From Acidobacteriota bacterium (GTDB taxonomy: Bacteria; Actinomycetota; Acidimicrobiia; Acidimicrobiales; RAAP-2), in contig JAGWHY010000010.1 of NCBI GenBank assembly GCA_028873575.1, positions 1 to 41,828 of the forward strand: a DNA stretch of 41,828 nucleotides. The letters are read 5' to 3'. The position numbers and the translations under genes are program-made. Position 1 is the first letter of the stretch. Every line of letters begins with the position of its first letter. This document shows, piece after piece, positions 14,390 to 22,785 of this stretch. The notes under the pieces were generated by a model. That model saw only the letters and a program-made list of their open reading frames with translations, was not told the DNA's origin and ran no database searches.

Positions 14390-17191
14390 GTGTCGCGGGT
14401 TCTCGTCATCGTTGAATCGGTCGCGAAGGCGACGCGCATCCAAGGGATGCTGGGGTCGGACTACATCGTGAAACCCTCCGTCGGCCACATTCGCGACCTT
14501 CCTCAGAGCGCGTCGGAGATCCCGCCCTCGGTCAAGGGCGAGAAGTGGGCGCGACTGGGCATCAACGTCGACGACCACTTCAAGCCCGTCTACGTCGTGT
14601 CGAGTGATCGCAAGAAAGTCGTCGCGGAGTTGCGCGACGCGCTCAAGCAGGTTGACGAGCTCTATCTCGCCACCGACGAAGACCGCGAGGGCGAGGCGAT
14701 CGCCTGGCACCTCCAAGAGGTGCTCAACCCTAAGGTCCCCGTGAAGCGCATGGTCTTTCACGAGATCACGCCCGCCGCGATCGCCAAGGCCGTCTCGGAG
14801 ACCCGCGACCTCGACCTGCGCTTAGTCGACGCGCAAGAAGGTCGGCGCTTTCTCGACCGTCTCGTGGGCTACGAAGTCTCGCCGGTGCTCTGGCGCGCCG
14901 TCGATAAGGCGCGCTCGGCCGGACGCGTGCAGTCGGTCGCGATTCGACTGGTCTGCGAGCGCGAGCGCGAGCGCATGGCCTTTCGATCGGCCACCTGGTT
15001 CGACGTGACCGCGACGCTGCGCGCCGGCGACGCCACCTTTGACGCCACCGTCGAAACGCTCAACGGCGCCGCCCTGGCCGCGTCGAAGCACTTCAACTCG
15101 TTGGGCCAGCTCGAGAGCAAGACGCCCGTGGAGACCCTGAGCGAAGTGAGCGCCGCGTCCTTGAGCGAGCGACTTCGTGGGGCGAGCGTGCGGGTCACGT
15201 CGGTCAGTTCGACGGCGCGCACGCAACGTCCCCAGCCACCCTTTATGACCTCGTCGTTGCAGATAGAGGCGAGCCGCAAACTCCGCTTTGACCCCGAGCG
15301 CACGATGCGCGCCGCCCAGCGTCTCTACGAGCAGGGGTGGATTACCTACATGCGTACGGACTCCACGACGTTGAGCGACGAGGCGATCTCGGCGGCGCGC
15401 GCCCAGGCCGCCGCGATGTTCGGTGACGACTACGTCGCCGACGGGCCACGCCGTTACGACCGCAAGGTTAAAAACGCCCAAGAGGCGCACGAAGCGATTC
15501 GTCCCGCGGGCGAGAGTTTCCGCACGCTGGACGAAGCGAGTGGTTCCCTCGGCGGCGACGAACTCGCGGTCTACGAACTCGTCTGGAAGCGCACCATCGC
15601 CTCGCAAATGGTCGACGCTCGACTCACCCAAGACAAGGTCACGCTCGCCGTCACGCTCGACGAGGTCGCCGGGTACGGCGACGGCGTTGCGGTTGGCCTC
15701 GCGGCCAGCGGGCTGCGGATTGAGTTTCCGGGCTTTCGTCGGGCCTACGTCGAGGGTACCGACGACCCCGAGGCCGAGCTCGCCGATCAAGAACGGCTCT
15801 TGCCGACGCTGCACGAAAACGACGAGCTACCGGTCGACGGCGCGCAGGCGAAGGGCCACGACACCCAGCCGCCCGATCGTTACTCCGAGGCGACGTTGAT
15901 CAAGAAGCTCGAGGACCTGGGGATTGGTCGTCCGTCGACGTACGCGTCGGTGATGAAGACGATCGATCGACGGGGCTACGTCTGGAAGAAGGGTAAGGCG
16001 CTGGTCCCGGCCTTTCGCGCCTTCGCCGTCGTCAATCTGCTCGAGCAGTACTTCGCCGACCTCGTCGACTACCGCTTCACCGCGGCAATGGAGGACCAAC
16101 TCGACGAAATCGCCCAGGGTCGCCAGGACTTAGAGCCGTGGCTACGGCGCTTCTACTTCGGCGACGACGGCGCCACCAGCGATTTCGCGCGTCTTGGTCT
16201 ACGCCGCGCCACCCACGAACAGATTGAGTTCGACTTCGCCGCCATTAATTCGTTGCCGCTCGGTACCGCGCCCGACGGTCTGCCGGTGGCGGTGCGCTCG
16301 GGGCGCTACGGCCCCTACCTCGTGCACGGCGAGGATCGGGCGTCGATCCCCGAGGCGACCGAGCCCGATTCACTCACCGTCGAGCGCGCGCTCGAGCTCT
16401 TGGCGGCGCCGAGCAACGACCGCGCGTTGGGCGTCGACGAGGCGACCGGTGAGGTCATCCACCTCAAGGCCGGTCGCTACGGTCCCTACGTACAGGTCGG
16501 CGAGATGACCGACCCCAAACAAAAGCCGCGCACGGCTTCCCTCTTTTCCACCATGTCGCCGGAGACCCTGACCCTCGACGACGCGAAGCGACTGCTGAGC
16601 CTGCCTCGCACGGTGGGCGTGCACCCCGACGACGGCGAAGCGATCTTGGCGCAGAACGGTCGCTACGGTCCCTACCTCACGTGGGGCAAAGAGACGCGTT
16701 CGCTCGAGACCGAAGACGAGATTTTTACCGTCGACCTCGAGCGCGCGTTGGCGCTCCTTCGTGAGCCCAAGGCTCGAGGGCGACGCGCGGCGGCCGGTCC
16801 GCTGCGCGACCTCGGTGAGGACCCGGTCACCGGTAAGCGTGTCGTGGTGCGCAGCGGACGCTTCGGGCTCTACGTAACTGACGGCGAGGTCAACGCGACG
16901 CTGCGCCTGGGCGACGCCCCCGAGACCTTGACACTGGACCGCGCGGGCGAACTACTCGCCGAGCGACGTAACGCGGAGCCGCGCACGAGCCCGCGCGCCG
17001 CGAAGAAGGCCACGAAGCGCGCCACCGCCGCCGCGAAGAAGAGCTCGTCCACCGCGACTAAGAAGACCACGGCCAAGAAATCCGCCGCGAAGAAGGCCCC
17101 GGCGAAGGCCAGTGCCGCCGACAAGCGCGGCGCACTGGCCCAAGGTCAGCAGGCGAACGCCGCGTTGGCGGCGCGTCTTCACGACGAGTGA
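14390..17191 (+). CDS. topA: DNA topoisomerase I with lysine-rich C-terminal tail
   Basis: 933 residues from GTG 14390, chosen because GAGAGG lies 9 nt upstream; GTG codons at 14381 and 14384 are alternatives. TOPRIM domain: RVLVIVESVAKATRIQGMLG with the catalytic glutamate, and TDEDREGEAIAWHL with the metal-binding acids. The active tyrosine is Y320 in WITYMRTDSTTLS. The gate domain continues to PSTYASVMKTIDRRGYV. The C-terminal half has four topoisomerase repeats marked by SGRYGPYLVHGED, AGRYGPYVQVGEM, NGRYGPYLTWGKE and SGRFGLYVTDGEV instead of zinc fingers. The end is a ~70-residue K/A/T-rich tail. Such tails are known in mycobacterial and Streptomyces TopA, where they increase processivity. 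It relaxes negative supercoils. The stop overlaps the tmk GTG. Confidence 0.96.
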   Translation: MSRVLVIVESVAKATRIQGMLGSDYIVKPSVGHIRDLPQSASEIPPSVKGEKWARLGINVDDHFKPVYVVSSDRKKVVAELRDALKQVDELYLATDEDREGEAIAWHLQEVLNPKVPVKRMVFHEITPAAIAKAVSETRDLDLRLVDAQEGRRFLDRLVGYEVSPVLWRAVDKARSAGRVQSVAIRLVCERERERMAFRSATWFDVTATLRAGDATFDATVETLNGAALAASKHFNSLGQLESKTPVETLSEVSAASLSERLRGASVRVTSVSSTARTQRPQPPFMTSSLQIEASRKLRFDPERTMRAAQRLYEQGWITYMRTDSTTLSDEAISAARAQAAAMFGDDYVADGPRRYDRKVKNAQEAHEAIRPAGESFRTLDEASGSLGGDELAVYELVWKRTIASQMVDARLTQDKVTLAVTLDEVAGYGDGVAVGLAASGLRIEFPGFRRAYVEGTDDPEAELADQERLLPTLHENDELPVDGAQAKGHDTQPPDRYSEATLIKKLEDLGIGRPSTYASVMKTIDRRGYVWKKGKALVPAFRAFAVVNLLEQYFADLVDYRFTAAMEDQLDEIAQGRQDLEPWLRRFYFGDDGATSDFARLGLRRATHEQIEFDFAAINSLPLGTAPDGLPVAVRSGRYGPYLVHGEDRASIPEATEPDSLTVERALELLAAPSNDRALGVDEATGEVIHLKAGRYGPYVQVGEMTDPKQKPRTASLFSTMSPETLTLDDAKRLLSLPRTVGVHPDDGEAILAQNGRYGPYLTWGKETRSLETEDEIFTVDLERALALLREPKARGRRAAAGPLRDLGEDPVTGKRVVVRSGRFGLYVTDGEVNATLRLGDAPETLTLDRAGELLAERRNAEPRTSPRAAKKATKRATAAAKKSSSTATKKTTAKKSAAKKAPAKASAADKRGALAQGQQANAALAARLHDE

Positions 17192-17799
17192 GCGTCCGAG
17201 GGGTCTTCGTCGCCTTCGAGGGCGTCGACGCCAGCGGTAAGAGCACGCAGGCGCGCCGTGTCGCGGCGCGCCACGACGCCCTCTTCACCTTCGAACCCGG
17301 CGACTCCGTACTCGGCGTCGAACTTCGACGTTGGCTCCTCGACGCGGCGATCCCGATGGATCCGGAGACCGAGGCGCTCCTCATGCTCTCGGACCGTTCG
17401 CACCACGCGAGACGGGTCATCGCGCCGGCCCTGGCGCAGGGACGTAGTGTCGTGACCGACCGCTACTACCCTTCGTCACTCGCGTACCAGGGTTACGGCC
17501 GCGGCGTGGACCTCGCGCGACTGCGCGCGGCCACCGAGCTCGCGATCGACGGTTGCCTGCCCGACCTCGTGGTACTGCTCGACGTGTCGCTCGAGGTCGC
17601 CAACGAGCGACGAGCCCGTGACCACGAGGACCGCTTTGAGTCGGCCGACCTCGCGTTCCACGAACGCGTTCGCGCGGGCTACCTCGAGTTGGCCGCGCAC
17701 GACGTCGTGCCGTGGGTCGTCGTGGACGCGAACCTGGAGCAAACCGACTTAGACGCGCGCGTCGATGACGCGCTCGCCGCCCTTCCGTGGACCGCGTGA
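17188..17799 (+). CDS. tmk: Thymidylate kinase
   Basis: 203 residues, GTG at 17188 overlapping the topA TGA. P-loop FEGVDASGKSTQARR (K18), the dTMP-binding DRYYPSSLAYQG segment, VVLLDVSLEVANERRARD and a short LID with arginines (DHEDRFE). It phosphorylates dTMP to dTDP for DNA synthesis. The arrangement topA-tmk-holB is common in actinobacteria and related phyla. It is slightly shorter than the usual 205-215 residues but all motifs are present. The following holB GTG overlaps its TGA (GTGA, 17796-17799), so the three genes form a coupled unit. Confidence 0.95.
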   Translation: MSVRGVFVAFEGVDASGKSTQARRVAARHDALFTFEPGDSVLGVELRRWLLDAAIPMDPETEALLMLSDRSHHARRVIAPALAQGRSVVTDRYYPSSLAYQGYGRGVDLARLRAATELAIDGCLPDLVVLLDVSLEVANERRARDHEDRFESADLAFHERVRAGYLELAAHDVVPWVVVDANLEQTDLDARVDDALAALPWTA

Positions 17800-18884
17800 G
17801 CGACGTCTTCGATCGCCTGGTGGGTCAGGACCACGCCGTCGAGGCGTTGCGCCAGTACGCCCTTTCGCCAGTGCACGCCTACCTCTTCACCGGACCCCTT
17901 GGTACCAGCGTGCACGACGCCTTGGTCTGTTTCGCCGCGGCGTTGCAGTGTCACGACCACGGGTGTGGGGAGTGCGCGACGTGTCGCCGGGTGCTGCGCG
18001 AACAAGACGCGGACGTGCACGTGGCGGAGCGATCGGGTTTGACGTGGCGCGTCGATGAACTGCGCGAACTCGAGCGTGTCGCGCGACGTCGACCGCTCGG
18101 TGACGGCTACCAGATCATCCTCATTGACGACGTCGAGTTAACCGTGAGTGGTCCGAGTCCGAGCGCCGCGGCGCTGCTCAAGTCGCTCGAAGAGCCACCC
18201 GAGCGCACGATTTACCTACTGGGCGCGAGCGAGGTGCCCGCGGCGTTAGCCACCATCGCGTCACGTTGCGTGGAGGTGAAGCTGCGAGCCCTCGACGCGC
18301 CCGCCCTGGCGACGATTCTTTCGGCTGAAGGCGTCGAGGCTGAGCTCGCCGCGAGCGCGGCCTCGGCCGCGGGCGGCAATCTTCGCCGCGCGCGCGTGTT
18401 GGCGCGCGATCCGGCACTGGGCTCGCGGGTGGCCGCGTGGCGCGCGATTCCTGATCGCCTCAAGGGAACGCCCGCGTCGTCGAGCGAGGTGGCGCGCGAG
18501 GTCGTGGCCTCGCTCGACGACGCGGTGGCACCCCTCAGCGCGCTCCAAGACGACGAGTGGACGCGTCGCGTGGACGAGGCCCGCGAGTTCGGGCAACGAG
18601 TTCTAGGCGGTCGGCGTGAGATGGACGCTCGTTTCAAACGTGAACAACGTCGCTTTCGCGTCGACGAGACGCGTTTTGGTCTGAGCGCTCTCACGGACGT
18701 CTATCGCGCGCGACTCGTGGAGAGCCTGGAGGCCGAGCGCGCCGGCGACGCGCGGGCGCGGGCCCGGGTCGCCAGTGCGTTGGGTGCCCTCGACGCGCTC
18801 GCCGAGGCTAACGCGCGTCTGGCGTCAAACCTTGACGAGTCCTTGCTGCTGCACGACCTCATGCTGCGCCTGGCGGAACTTTAA
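17796..18884 (+). CDS. holB: DNA polymerase III subunit delta' (clamp-loader)
   Basis: 362 residues from GTG 17796, overlapping the tmk stop; an in-frame GTG at 17787 would add 3 residues. The start VSDVFDRLVGQDHAVEALRQ is typical. The Walker A position is degenerate (FTGPLGTSVHDAL), as in delta' subunits that do not bind ATP. A zinc module has C52, C57, C60 and C63 (CHDHGCGECATC). The segment LLKSLEEPPERTIYLLGAS and the SRC motif (IASRCVEVKL), the arginine finger, follow. The C-terminal ~120 residues are helical and poorly conserved, with one possible coiled region (RREMDARFKREQRRFRVDE). It works with DnaX and HolA to load the beta clamp. Confidence 0.9.
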   Translation: MSDVFDRLVGQDHAVEALRQYALSPVHAYLFTGPLGTSVHDALVCFAAALQCHDHGCGECATCRRVLREQDADVHVAERSGLTWRVDELRELERVARRRPLGDGYQIILIDDVELTVSGPSPSAAALLKSLEEPPERTIYLLGASEVPAALATIASRCVEVKLRALDAPALATILSAEGVEAELAASAASAAGGNLRRARVLARDPALGSRVAAWRAIPDRLKGTPASSSEVAREVVASLDDAVAPLSALQDDEWTRRVDEAREFGQRVLGGRREMDARFKREQRRFRVDETRFGLSALTDVYRARLVESLEAERAGDARARARVASALGALDALAEANARLASNLDESLLLHDLMLRLAEL

Positions 18885-18909
18885 GAAATGCCCCTCGGCC
18901 GAGGTCGGC

Positions 18910-18915
18910 TAATCT
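18910..18915 (+). promoter_or_regulatory. Possible -10 box for tRNA-Thr
   Basis: TAATCT lies 10 nt before the mature 5' end of tRNA-Thr. Just upstream is a perfect 12-bp palindrome, CCTCGGCCGAGG (18893-18904), which may end the holB transcript. Both by eye. Confidence 0.35.
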
Positions 18916-18925
18916 TGCTCTCTGC

Positions 18926-18998
<73 letters not shown>

Positions 18999-19003
18999 CC
19001 AAC

Positions 19004-20284
19004 TCACCCCGCGTCACGCGCCGCGCGCGCGAAGTCGCGCGAACGTTCCTCCCAATTGGCGTAGCGGTCGAAACTGGGCGCGGCCGGTGAGAAGAGCACG
19101 ACGCCGCCGCGCGGTAGTGCGCCGCGGGCGAGCGTGACCGCCTCGTCCATCGTGGTCGCGTGACGCGCCGCGACGAGCGCGCCCAATCGTTCACCCGCCG
19201 GACCCATCGTGACGACGTGGGTCTCACTCGGTCTTGCGCGCAGGGCGTTCGCCAACGGTGCGTAGTCCACGCCGCGGTCGAATCCGCCGGCGATCAGCGC
19301 GAGTGGCTCGTCGTCGAAGACGTCGAGGGCCGCGAGTGTGGGTAGTGGCGCCGTCGCGAGCCCGTCGTCCACGAAGCGCACCGCGCCCTCGGGCGTGTGG
19401 AGGACGTGGATCAACGTGAGGCGACCCGCGAGCGACACGTAGTTCGTCGCGTTCGCGCGCATCGCGTCACGGACGACGTCGCGCGGGTGACCCGTCGCGA
19501 CCGCGACCACGTGGAGTGCCAGCGCGACGTTGCGCGCGTTGTGCGCCCCAAGGAGACCGAGATCGCGCGCCAGCGCGGGCTCCGCGTCGTCGATCCACCG
19601 AATCTCCCCGCCGATGCGCGCGTGGTTGGCGCGCGGCGTCGGTCCGTCGGCGACGAACGTCACGTGCGCGCCGTCGGCGCGCGTGAGGGTCAGCTTGTCG
19701 TCGTGGTACTGCTCGAGCGAGCCGTGCCAATCGAGGTGATCTTCCCCGAGCGAGGTCACGACGACGAAGGCCGGCGCGTGCGTGACGTCGACGCTTTGAA
19801 AGCTCGACACCTCCAGGACCAGCCACTCGTCACCGATCTCGACGGCGGGGTCGTACGGCGGCTGTCCGAGGTTGCCGAGTGCGCGCGCGCGTTGGCCGAG
19901 GCTGCGAAAGGCGAACTCGATCAACGTCGTGGTGGTTGATTTGCCCTTGGTACCGGTCACCGCGACGACGCGATCGCGTGGCGCGTCGGCGAGCCAGAGG
20001 TTGAGCGCCGAGGTGACCGTGACGCCGCGGGCCTCGAGCTCGAGAACGTCGGCACGACGTCGCGCGATACCGGGGCTCTTTAAAACGACGTCGCACGTGG
20101 CTAACGCGTCGAACCCACCTTGGCTCGTCACCAGCACGGGCGCGCCGAGTCCGTCGCGGTCGTCCACCACGACCAGGTCGGCGACGTCGCGCAGTCGCGC
20201 GACGGTGGCCCGTCCCTCGACGCCGAAGCCGAAGACGCCGACGCGACGCCCCCGCAGGTCAGCGAAGCCAGTGGGCCGGAACAC
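19004..20284 (-). CDS. murD: UDP-N-acetylmuramoyl-L-alanine--glutamate ligase (MurD; MurD2-like by context)
   Basis: 426 residues from GTG 20284, with GGAGAGA close upstream, overlapping the previous gene by 26 bp. The domain-1 nucleotide fold RRVGVFGFGVEGRATVARL is followed by LKSPGIARRR. The central ATPase has GTKGKS at 111-116, then EVSSFQSVDVTHAPAFVVVT and HLDWHGSLEQYHDDK. The C-terminal ligase domain has FVDDGLATAPLPTLAAL (the usual 'DSKATN' position) and LIAGGFDRGVDYAPL. MurD adds glutamate to UDP-MurNAc-L-Ala in cytoplasmic peptidoglycan synthesis. It lies outside a dcw cluster and directly behind a probable murL gene, whose product acts on the L-Glu-containing product. It may therefore be the L-Glu-specific MurD2 type. 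The DDGLATA sequence in place of DSKATN is also unusual. Specificity is inference. Confidence 0.88.
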   Translation of the reverse strand: MFRPTGFADLRGRRVGVFGFGVEGRATVARLRDVADLVVVDDRDGLGAPVLVTSQGGFDALATCDVVLKSPGIARRRADVLELEARGVTVTSALNLWLADAPRDRVVAVTGTKGKSTTTTLIEFAFRSLGQRARALGNLGQPPYDPAVEIGDEWLVLEVSSFQSVDVTHAPAFVVVTSLGEDHLDWHGSLEQYHDDKLTLTRADGAHVTFVADGPTPRANHARIGGEIRWIDDAEPALARDLGLLGAHNARNVALALHVVAVATGHPRDVVRDAMRANATNYVSLAGRLTLIHVLHTPEGAVRFVDDGLATAPLPTLAALDVFDDEPLALIAGGFDRGVDYAPLANALRARPSETHVVTMGPAGERLGALVAARHATTMDEAVTLARGALPRGGVVLFSPAAPSFDRYANWEERSRDFARAARDAG

Positions 20285-21569
20285 GACTCTCTCCAAGGGG
20301 GGCGAGAAGAACGTTGAGCGGTGGCGTGGGCGCGAGTCGCGACGCGATCTCGCGCAAGTGCGGGACGTCGCGCCACTCGTCACGGGCCGCGACGATTGAC
20401 AGCGCGCTCGCGCACTCCCCGGGATCGCCGACACACTCGAAGGGTTTGTGGTCAAGACCGAGTCCGACCAACGTCTCGAGCGCGCTCGCCAGCGCGTGGT
20501 CGGCCAAGGGTTCGCTTTGGAAGACGTCGCGCAACGCCGCGCGCGAGAGGAAGGGCGCGAGGACGAGATTGATGAACAGACACTTGTCGCACTCGCCGCA
20601 CCACTGCGTCGCGCGTCGCGCGACGTCTTGTCGAAAGGCCCGGTTACAACTGCGAAAGACGTGGTGGTACTGCGGTAGCTGCGCGAACACGCTGGCGACC
20701 CACAGTTCGGAACGGTCGCGCAGGAAGCTCGCGACGCGCAACGCCTCACCGAGCTGTTCGCCGACGGCTTGACCGAGCGCCACTTCCGCCGCGAAGGACT
20801 TCGACCACTGGTGATTCACGCCACGACCACGCCACTGCACGTTGTCCACCGACGCCGAGTGTTCGTTACTCATGACGACCCCGCCGCGTCCGGTTGCCAC
20901 GGCGGCGACGCTCGCGAGCAACGTCACCATGGCGGTCACGGGTACGTGTCCTTGGAAGAAGCGATCTTTCGCCGCGGTGATCATCGGGTCCAGTGTGCGT
21001 CGCGCGCGCACGATCTCGAGACCCGTGACGGCGGCGGTCTCCTCGAGCGGCCCGAAGCGTCCACTCGCGGGGCTCACGACGAAGAGCGCGCGCTCGAGCC
21101 CGGGATTGAGCGACTCGGTGGTGACCACCGAGTCGATGCCGCCGCCGAAGGGCACCAGCACGCGCTGGCGATCAAGCGGCACGTGCGGTTGCGCGTGGGA
21201 CGTGCCCAGGGCCGACCCGACGAACGTCAGGTCGGTCAGATCAAGGTCGTTGCGGTAGGCGTACTCGCCCAGCCCGTCGAGGTAGGCCGCCTGGACGAAG
21301 GCGAGCGCCCGTGGCCCGAGGGCGGTCTCCGCGAAGTCGACCTCGCGCGCCGCGCCCGCTTTGTAGTACGAAAGACCGGCGATCACGTACCACAGCGTGG
21401 CGACCGCGCGCGTGGCGGCGCCCTCGAGTAAGGCGACGTGATCGAAGTCCACGCGTTCGCGGAACTCGAGATCGTCGAGGCGGTAGTGGCCCACGAGCGA
21501 CGATCCCTGAATCTCGAGGCCGAGGTAGGTAAATCGAGCGGCTCGTTCGCGCGGGACCGGAACACTCAT
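20259..21569 (-). CDS. murL: Probable UDP-MurNAc-L-Ala-L-Glu epimerase (MurL)
   Basis: 436 residues from ATG 21569. There is a PP-loop-like motif, VLVPFGGGIDSVVTTESL (GGGIDS at 142-147), a segment MSNEHSASVDNVQWRGRG followed by VNHQWSKSFAAE (235-262), and a cysteine cluster WCGECDKCLFINLVLAPFL with C324, C327 and C330. As I recall the MurL family of Xanthomonas, this order of motifs (GGGxDS, SNE.SA..NV.W.G..VNHQ.SKS, CGxCxKC.F) is characteristic. MurL uses ATP and Mg2+ to invert the terminal L-Glu of UDP-MurNAc-L-Ala-L-Glu to D-Glu, replacing MurI racemase plus ordinary MurD. It overlaps murD by 26 bp, which supports the pairing. GGGKDS is the form I expect; isoleucine for lysine is a difference. 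Confidence 0.85.
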   Translation of the reverse strand: MSVPVPRERAARFTYLGLEIQGSSLVGHYRLDDLEFRERVDFDHVALLEGAATRAVATLWYVIAGLSYYKAGAAREVDFAETALGPRALAFVQAAYLDGLGEYAYRNDLDLTDLTFVGSALGTSHAQPHVPLDRQRVLVPFGGGIDSVVTTESLNPGLERALFVVSPASGRFGPLEETAAVTGLEIVRARRTLDPMITAAKDRFFQGHVPVTAMVTLLASVAAVATGRGGVVMSNEHSASVDNVQWRGRGVNHQWSKSFAAEVALGQAVGEQLGEALRVASFLRDRSELWVASVFAQLPQYHHVFRSCNRAFRQDVARRATQWCGECDKCLFINLVLAPFLSRAALRDVFQSEPLADHALASALETLVGLGLDHKPFECVGDPGECASALSIVAARDEWRDVPHLREIASRLAPTPPLNVLLAPLGESRVPAHWLR

Positions 21570-21581
21570 CGTGGGCTCATG

Positions 21582-22343
21582 CTAGGACGCACGCTTCGCG
21601 ACGAGGGCGAATCGACCGCAGGGGCGGCGCGCGCGGTCGCTGAAATAGCGTTCGCCACTGTCGGTGACCTCGACGCTCTGCTCGATTGCGTCGTCGTCGA
21701 CGCCGAGTTCACGTAGTTGCCGCACGGCGACGGCGCGAAGATCGAGTCGCGAGCGGTCGTCGACGTCGTCGTGCAGCGCCCCGGGGACGTCGGCGAAGTG
21801 TTGCGCGACCTCGGGCCCAATTTGGTAGACCGCGGGCGAGACGCACGGACCGACGAAGGCGTACGTCGACGATCCGGCGCCGAGCGCGTCCACGCTCGCG
21901 CGAAGTATCCCCGCCGCGAGGCCCCGCCATCCGGCGTGCACGACGGCGAAGCCGCGAGTTCGTTGGTCGACGAGCAGTATCGGCACGCAGTCCGCGACGA
22001 GGACGGCGACCGCGTGGTCCTCGTCACCGATGAGTGCGTCCGCGTGGGTCGTCGCGTCGACGTCACGGGCGTGGACGACGTTCGTTTCGTGTACTTGGCG
22101 GGCGACGCGCAGATCGCGGGGTGCGACGCCGAGGGCTCTCGCCAGTCGGTCGCGATTCTCGCGAACGTGTCGTGGATCGTCACCGACGTGGTCGCCGAGA
22201 TTGAGCGTGTCAAAGGGTGCAAGTGACACGCCACCACGACGTTCGCTCACCCACGCGTCGACGCCGAAGCGCCGCGCCCCCTCCACGCGCGCGAGCCAGA
22301 CGTCGCCGACGCGCTGCGCGTTCAGCGTGACGTCGCGCGGCAC
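21582..22343 (-). CDS. pgeF: Peptidoglycan editing factor PgeF (YfiH/laccase-domain, multicopper oxidoreductase-like)
   Basis: 253 residues using the GTG at 22343, which has GGAG 8 nt upstream and overlaps the zur gene by 22 bp; the true start is uncertain because no ATG is available. The catalytic zinc/copper ligands of the family are present: H85 (RQVHETNVVHARD), C119 (VLVADCVPILLVD) and H136 (AVVHAGWRGLAAG). YfiH proteins have been described as purine nucleoside phosphorylase/adenosine deaminase-like and, in E. coli, as PgeF, which removes L-Ser wrongly added to UDP-MurNAc in place of L-Ala. Its location directly upstream of murL-murD supports the peptidoglycan-editing role. It lies 12 bp from murL on the same strand. 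Confidence 0.87.
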   Translation of the reverse strand: MPRDVTLNAQRVGDVWLARVEGARRFGVDAWVSERRGGVSLAPFDTLNLGDHVGDDPRHVRENRDRLARALGVAPRDLRVARQVHETNVVHARDVDATTHADALIGDEDHAVAVLVADCVPILLVDQRTRGFAVVHAGWRGLAAGILRASVDALGAGSSTYAFVGPCVSPAVYQIGPEVAQHFADVPGALHDDVDDRSRLDLRAVAVRQLRELGVDDDAIEQSVEVTDSGERYFSDRARRPCGRFALVAKRAS

Positions 22344-22717
22344 GCGGCGCACACTCCGTTCAGCTCGAGCACGTGGTGCAGATCGTCGTAACCGTGGAGG
22401 GCGCCGACCTCGTTCGCCCACTGCTCAAGTTCGGGCGCGTCAACCTCGACCGCGGCACCGCACTCACGACAAGCGAGGTGGTGATGGTGGCGGTCAACCA
22501 CGCAGCGTCGGTAGAGCGCCTCGCCACGATCGGTCATGACGACGTCTACCTCGTCACTGGCGACGAGTCTTTTGAGCTGGGCGTAGACGGTGGCCAGGGC
22601 AATCTGACCACCGTTGCGCACGATCAGCGTGTGAAGTTCTTGGGCGCTCACGAATCCCTGCACCACACCAAGGACGCTAAGGATCTCACGGCGCTGGGCC
22701 GTCACGCGCGTACTCAC
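22322..22717 (-). CDS. zur: Fur-family regulator, probable zinc uptake repressor Zur
   Basis: 131 residues, GTG start at 22717. An N-terminal winged helix (TAQRREILSVLGVVQGFVSA, then QIALATVYAQLKRLVASDEV, where LATVYAQLKRL is the recognition helix) is followed by the dimerisation domain. Metal-site residues: HHHH at 77-80, the first cysteine pair C83/C86 (CREC) and the second C123/C126 (CAAC), which together make the structural Zn site. Fur and Zur cannot be separated by motif alone, but the gene is divergent from znuACB and tandem palindromic sites lie between them. It likely represses the transporter when zinc is sufficient. It overlaps pgeF at its 3' end, so regulator and peptidoglycan genes may be co-transcribed. 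Confidence 0.88.
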   Translation of the reverse strand: MSTRVTAQRREILSVLGVVQGFVSAQELHTLIVRNGGQIALATVYAQLKRLVASDEVDVVMTDRGEALYRRCVVDRHHHHLACRECGAAVEVDAPELEQWANEVGALHGYDDLHHVLELNGVCAACRATSR

Positions 22718-22741
22718 GCCCCCAGCGTAGTGGCGAATGAG

Positions 22742-22770
22742 TTGCTTTCTGGAATGATTCCAACTATGAT
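22742..22770 (+). promoter_or_regulatory. znuA promoter (leaderless)
   Basis: -35-like TTGCTT (22742-22747), 17-nt spacer, -10 TATGAT (22765-22770, one mismatch to TATAAT). The ATG at 22778 is 7 nt beyond, where transcription should begin, so the mRNA should be leaderless. The two Zur-like sites flank the -10 box. Confidence 0.6.
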
Positions 22771-22785
22771 AACTGGAATGATTCT
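22749..22785. promoter_or_regulatory. Two tandem Zur-like operator sites
   Basis: CTGGAATGATTC occurs twice exactly, at 22749-22760 and 22773-22784, 24 bp apart. The first includes the perfect palindrome GGAATGATTCC (22751-22761); the second is GGAATGATTCT. AATGATT-centred palindromes resemble Fur/Zur sites. The first site covers the spacer, the second the transcription start. Binding here would block the znuA promoter. Confidence 0.6.

Noticed and set aside
20285-20749. Extension of murD to 581 codons
   Set aside because: The extra part is antisense-like serine/arginine-rich sequence from another frame of murL. The MurD fold begins at 20284.
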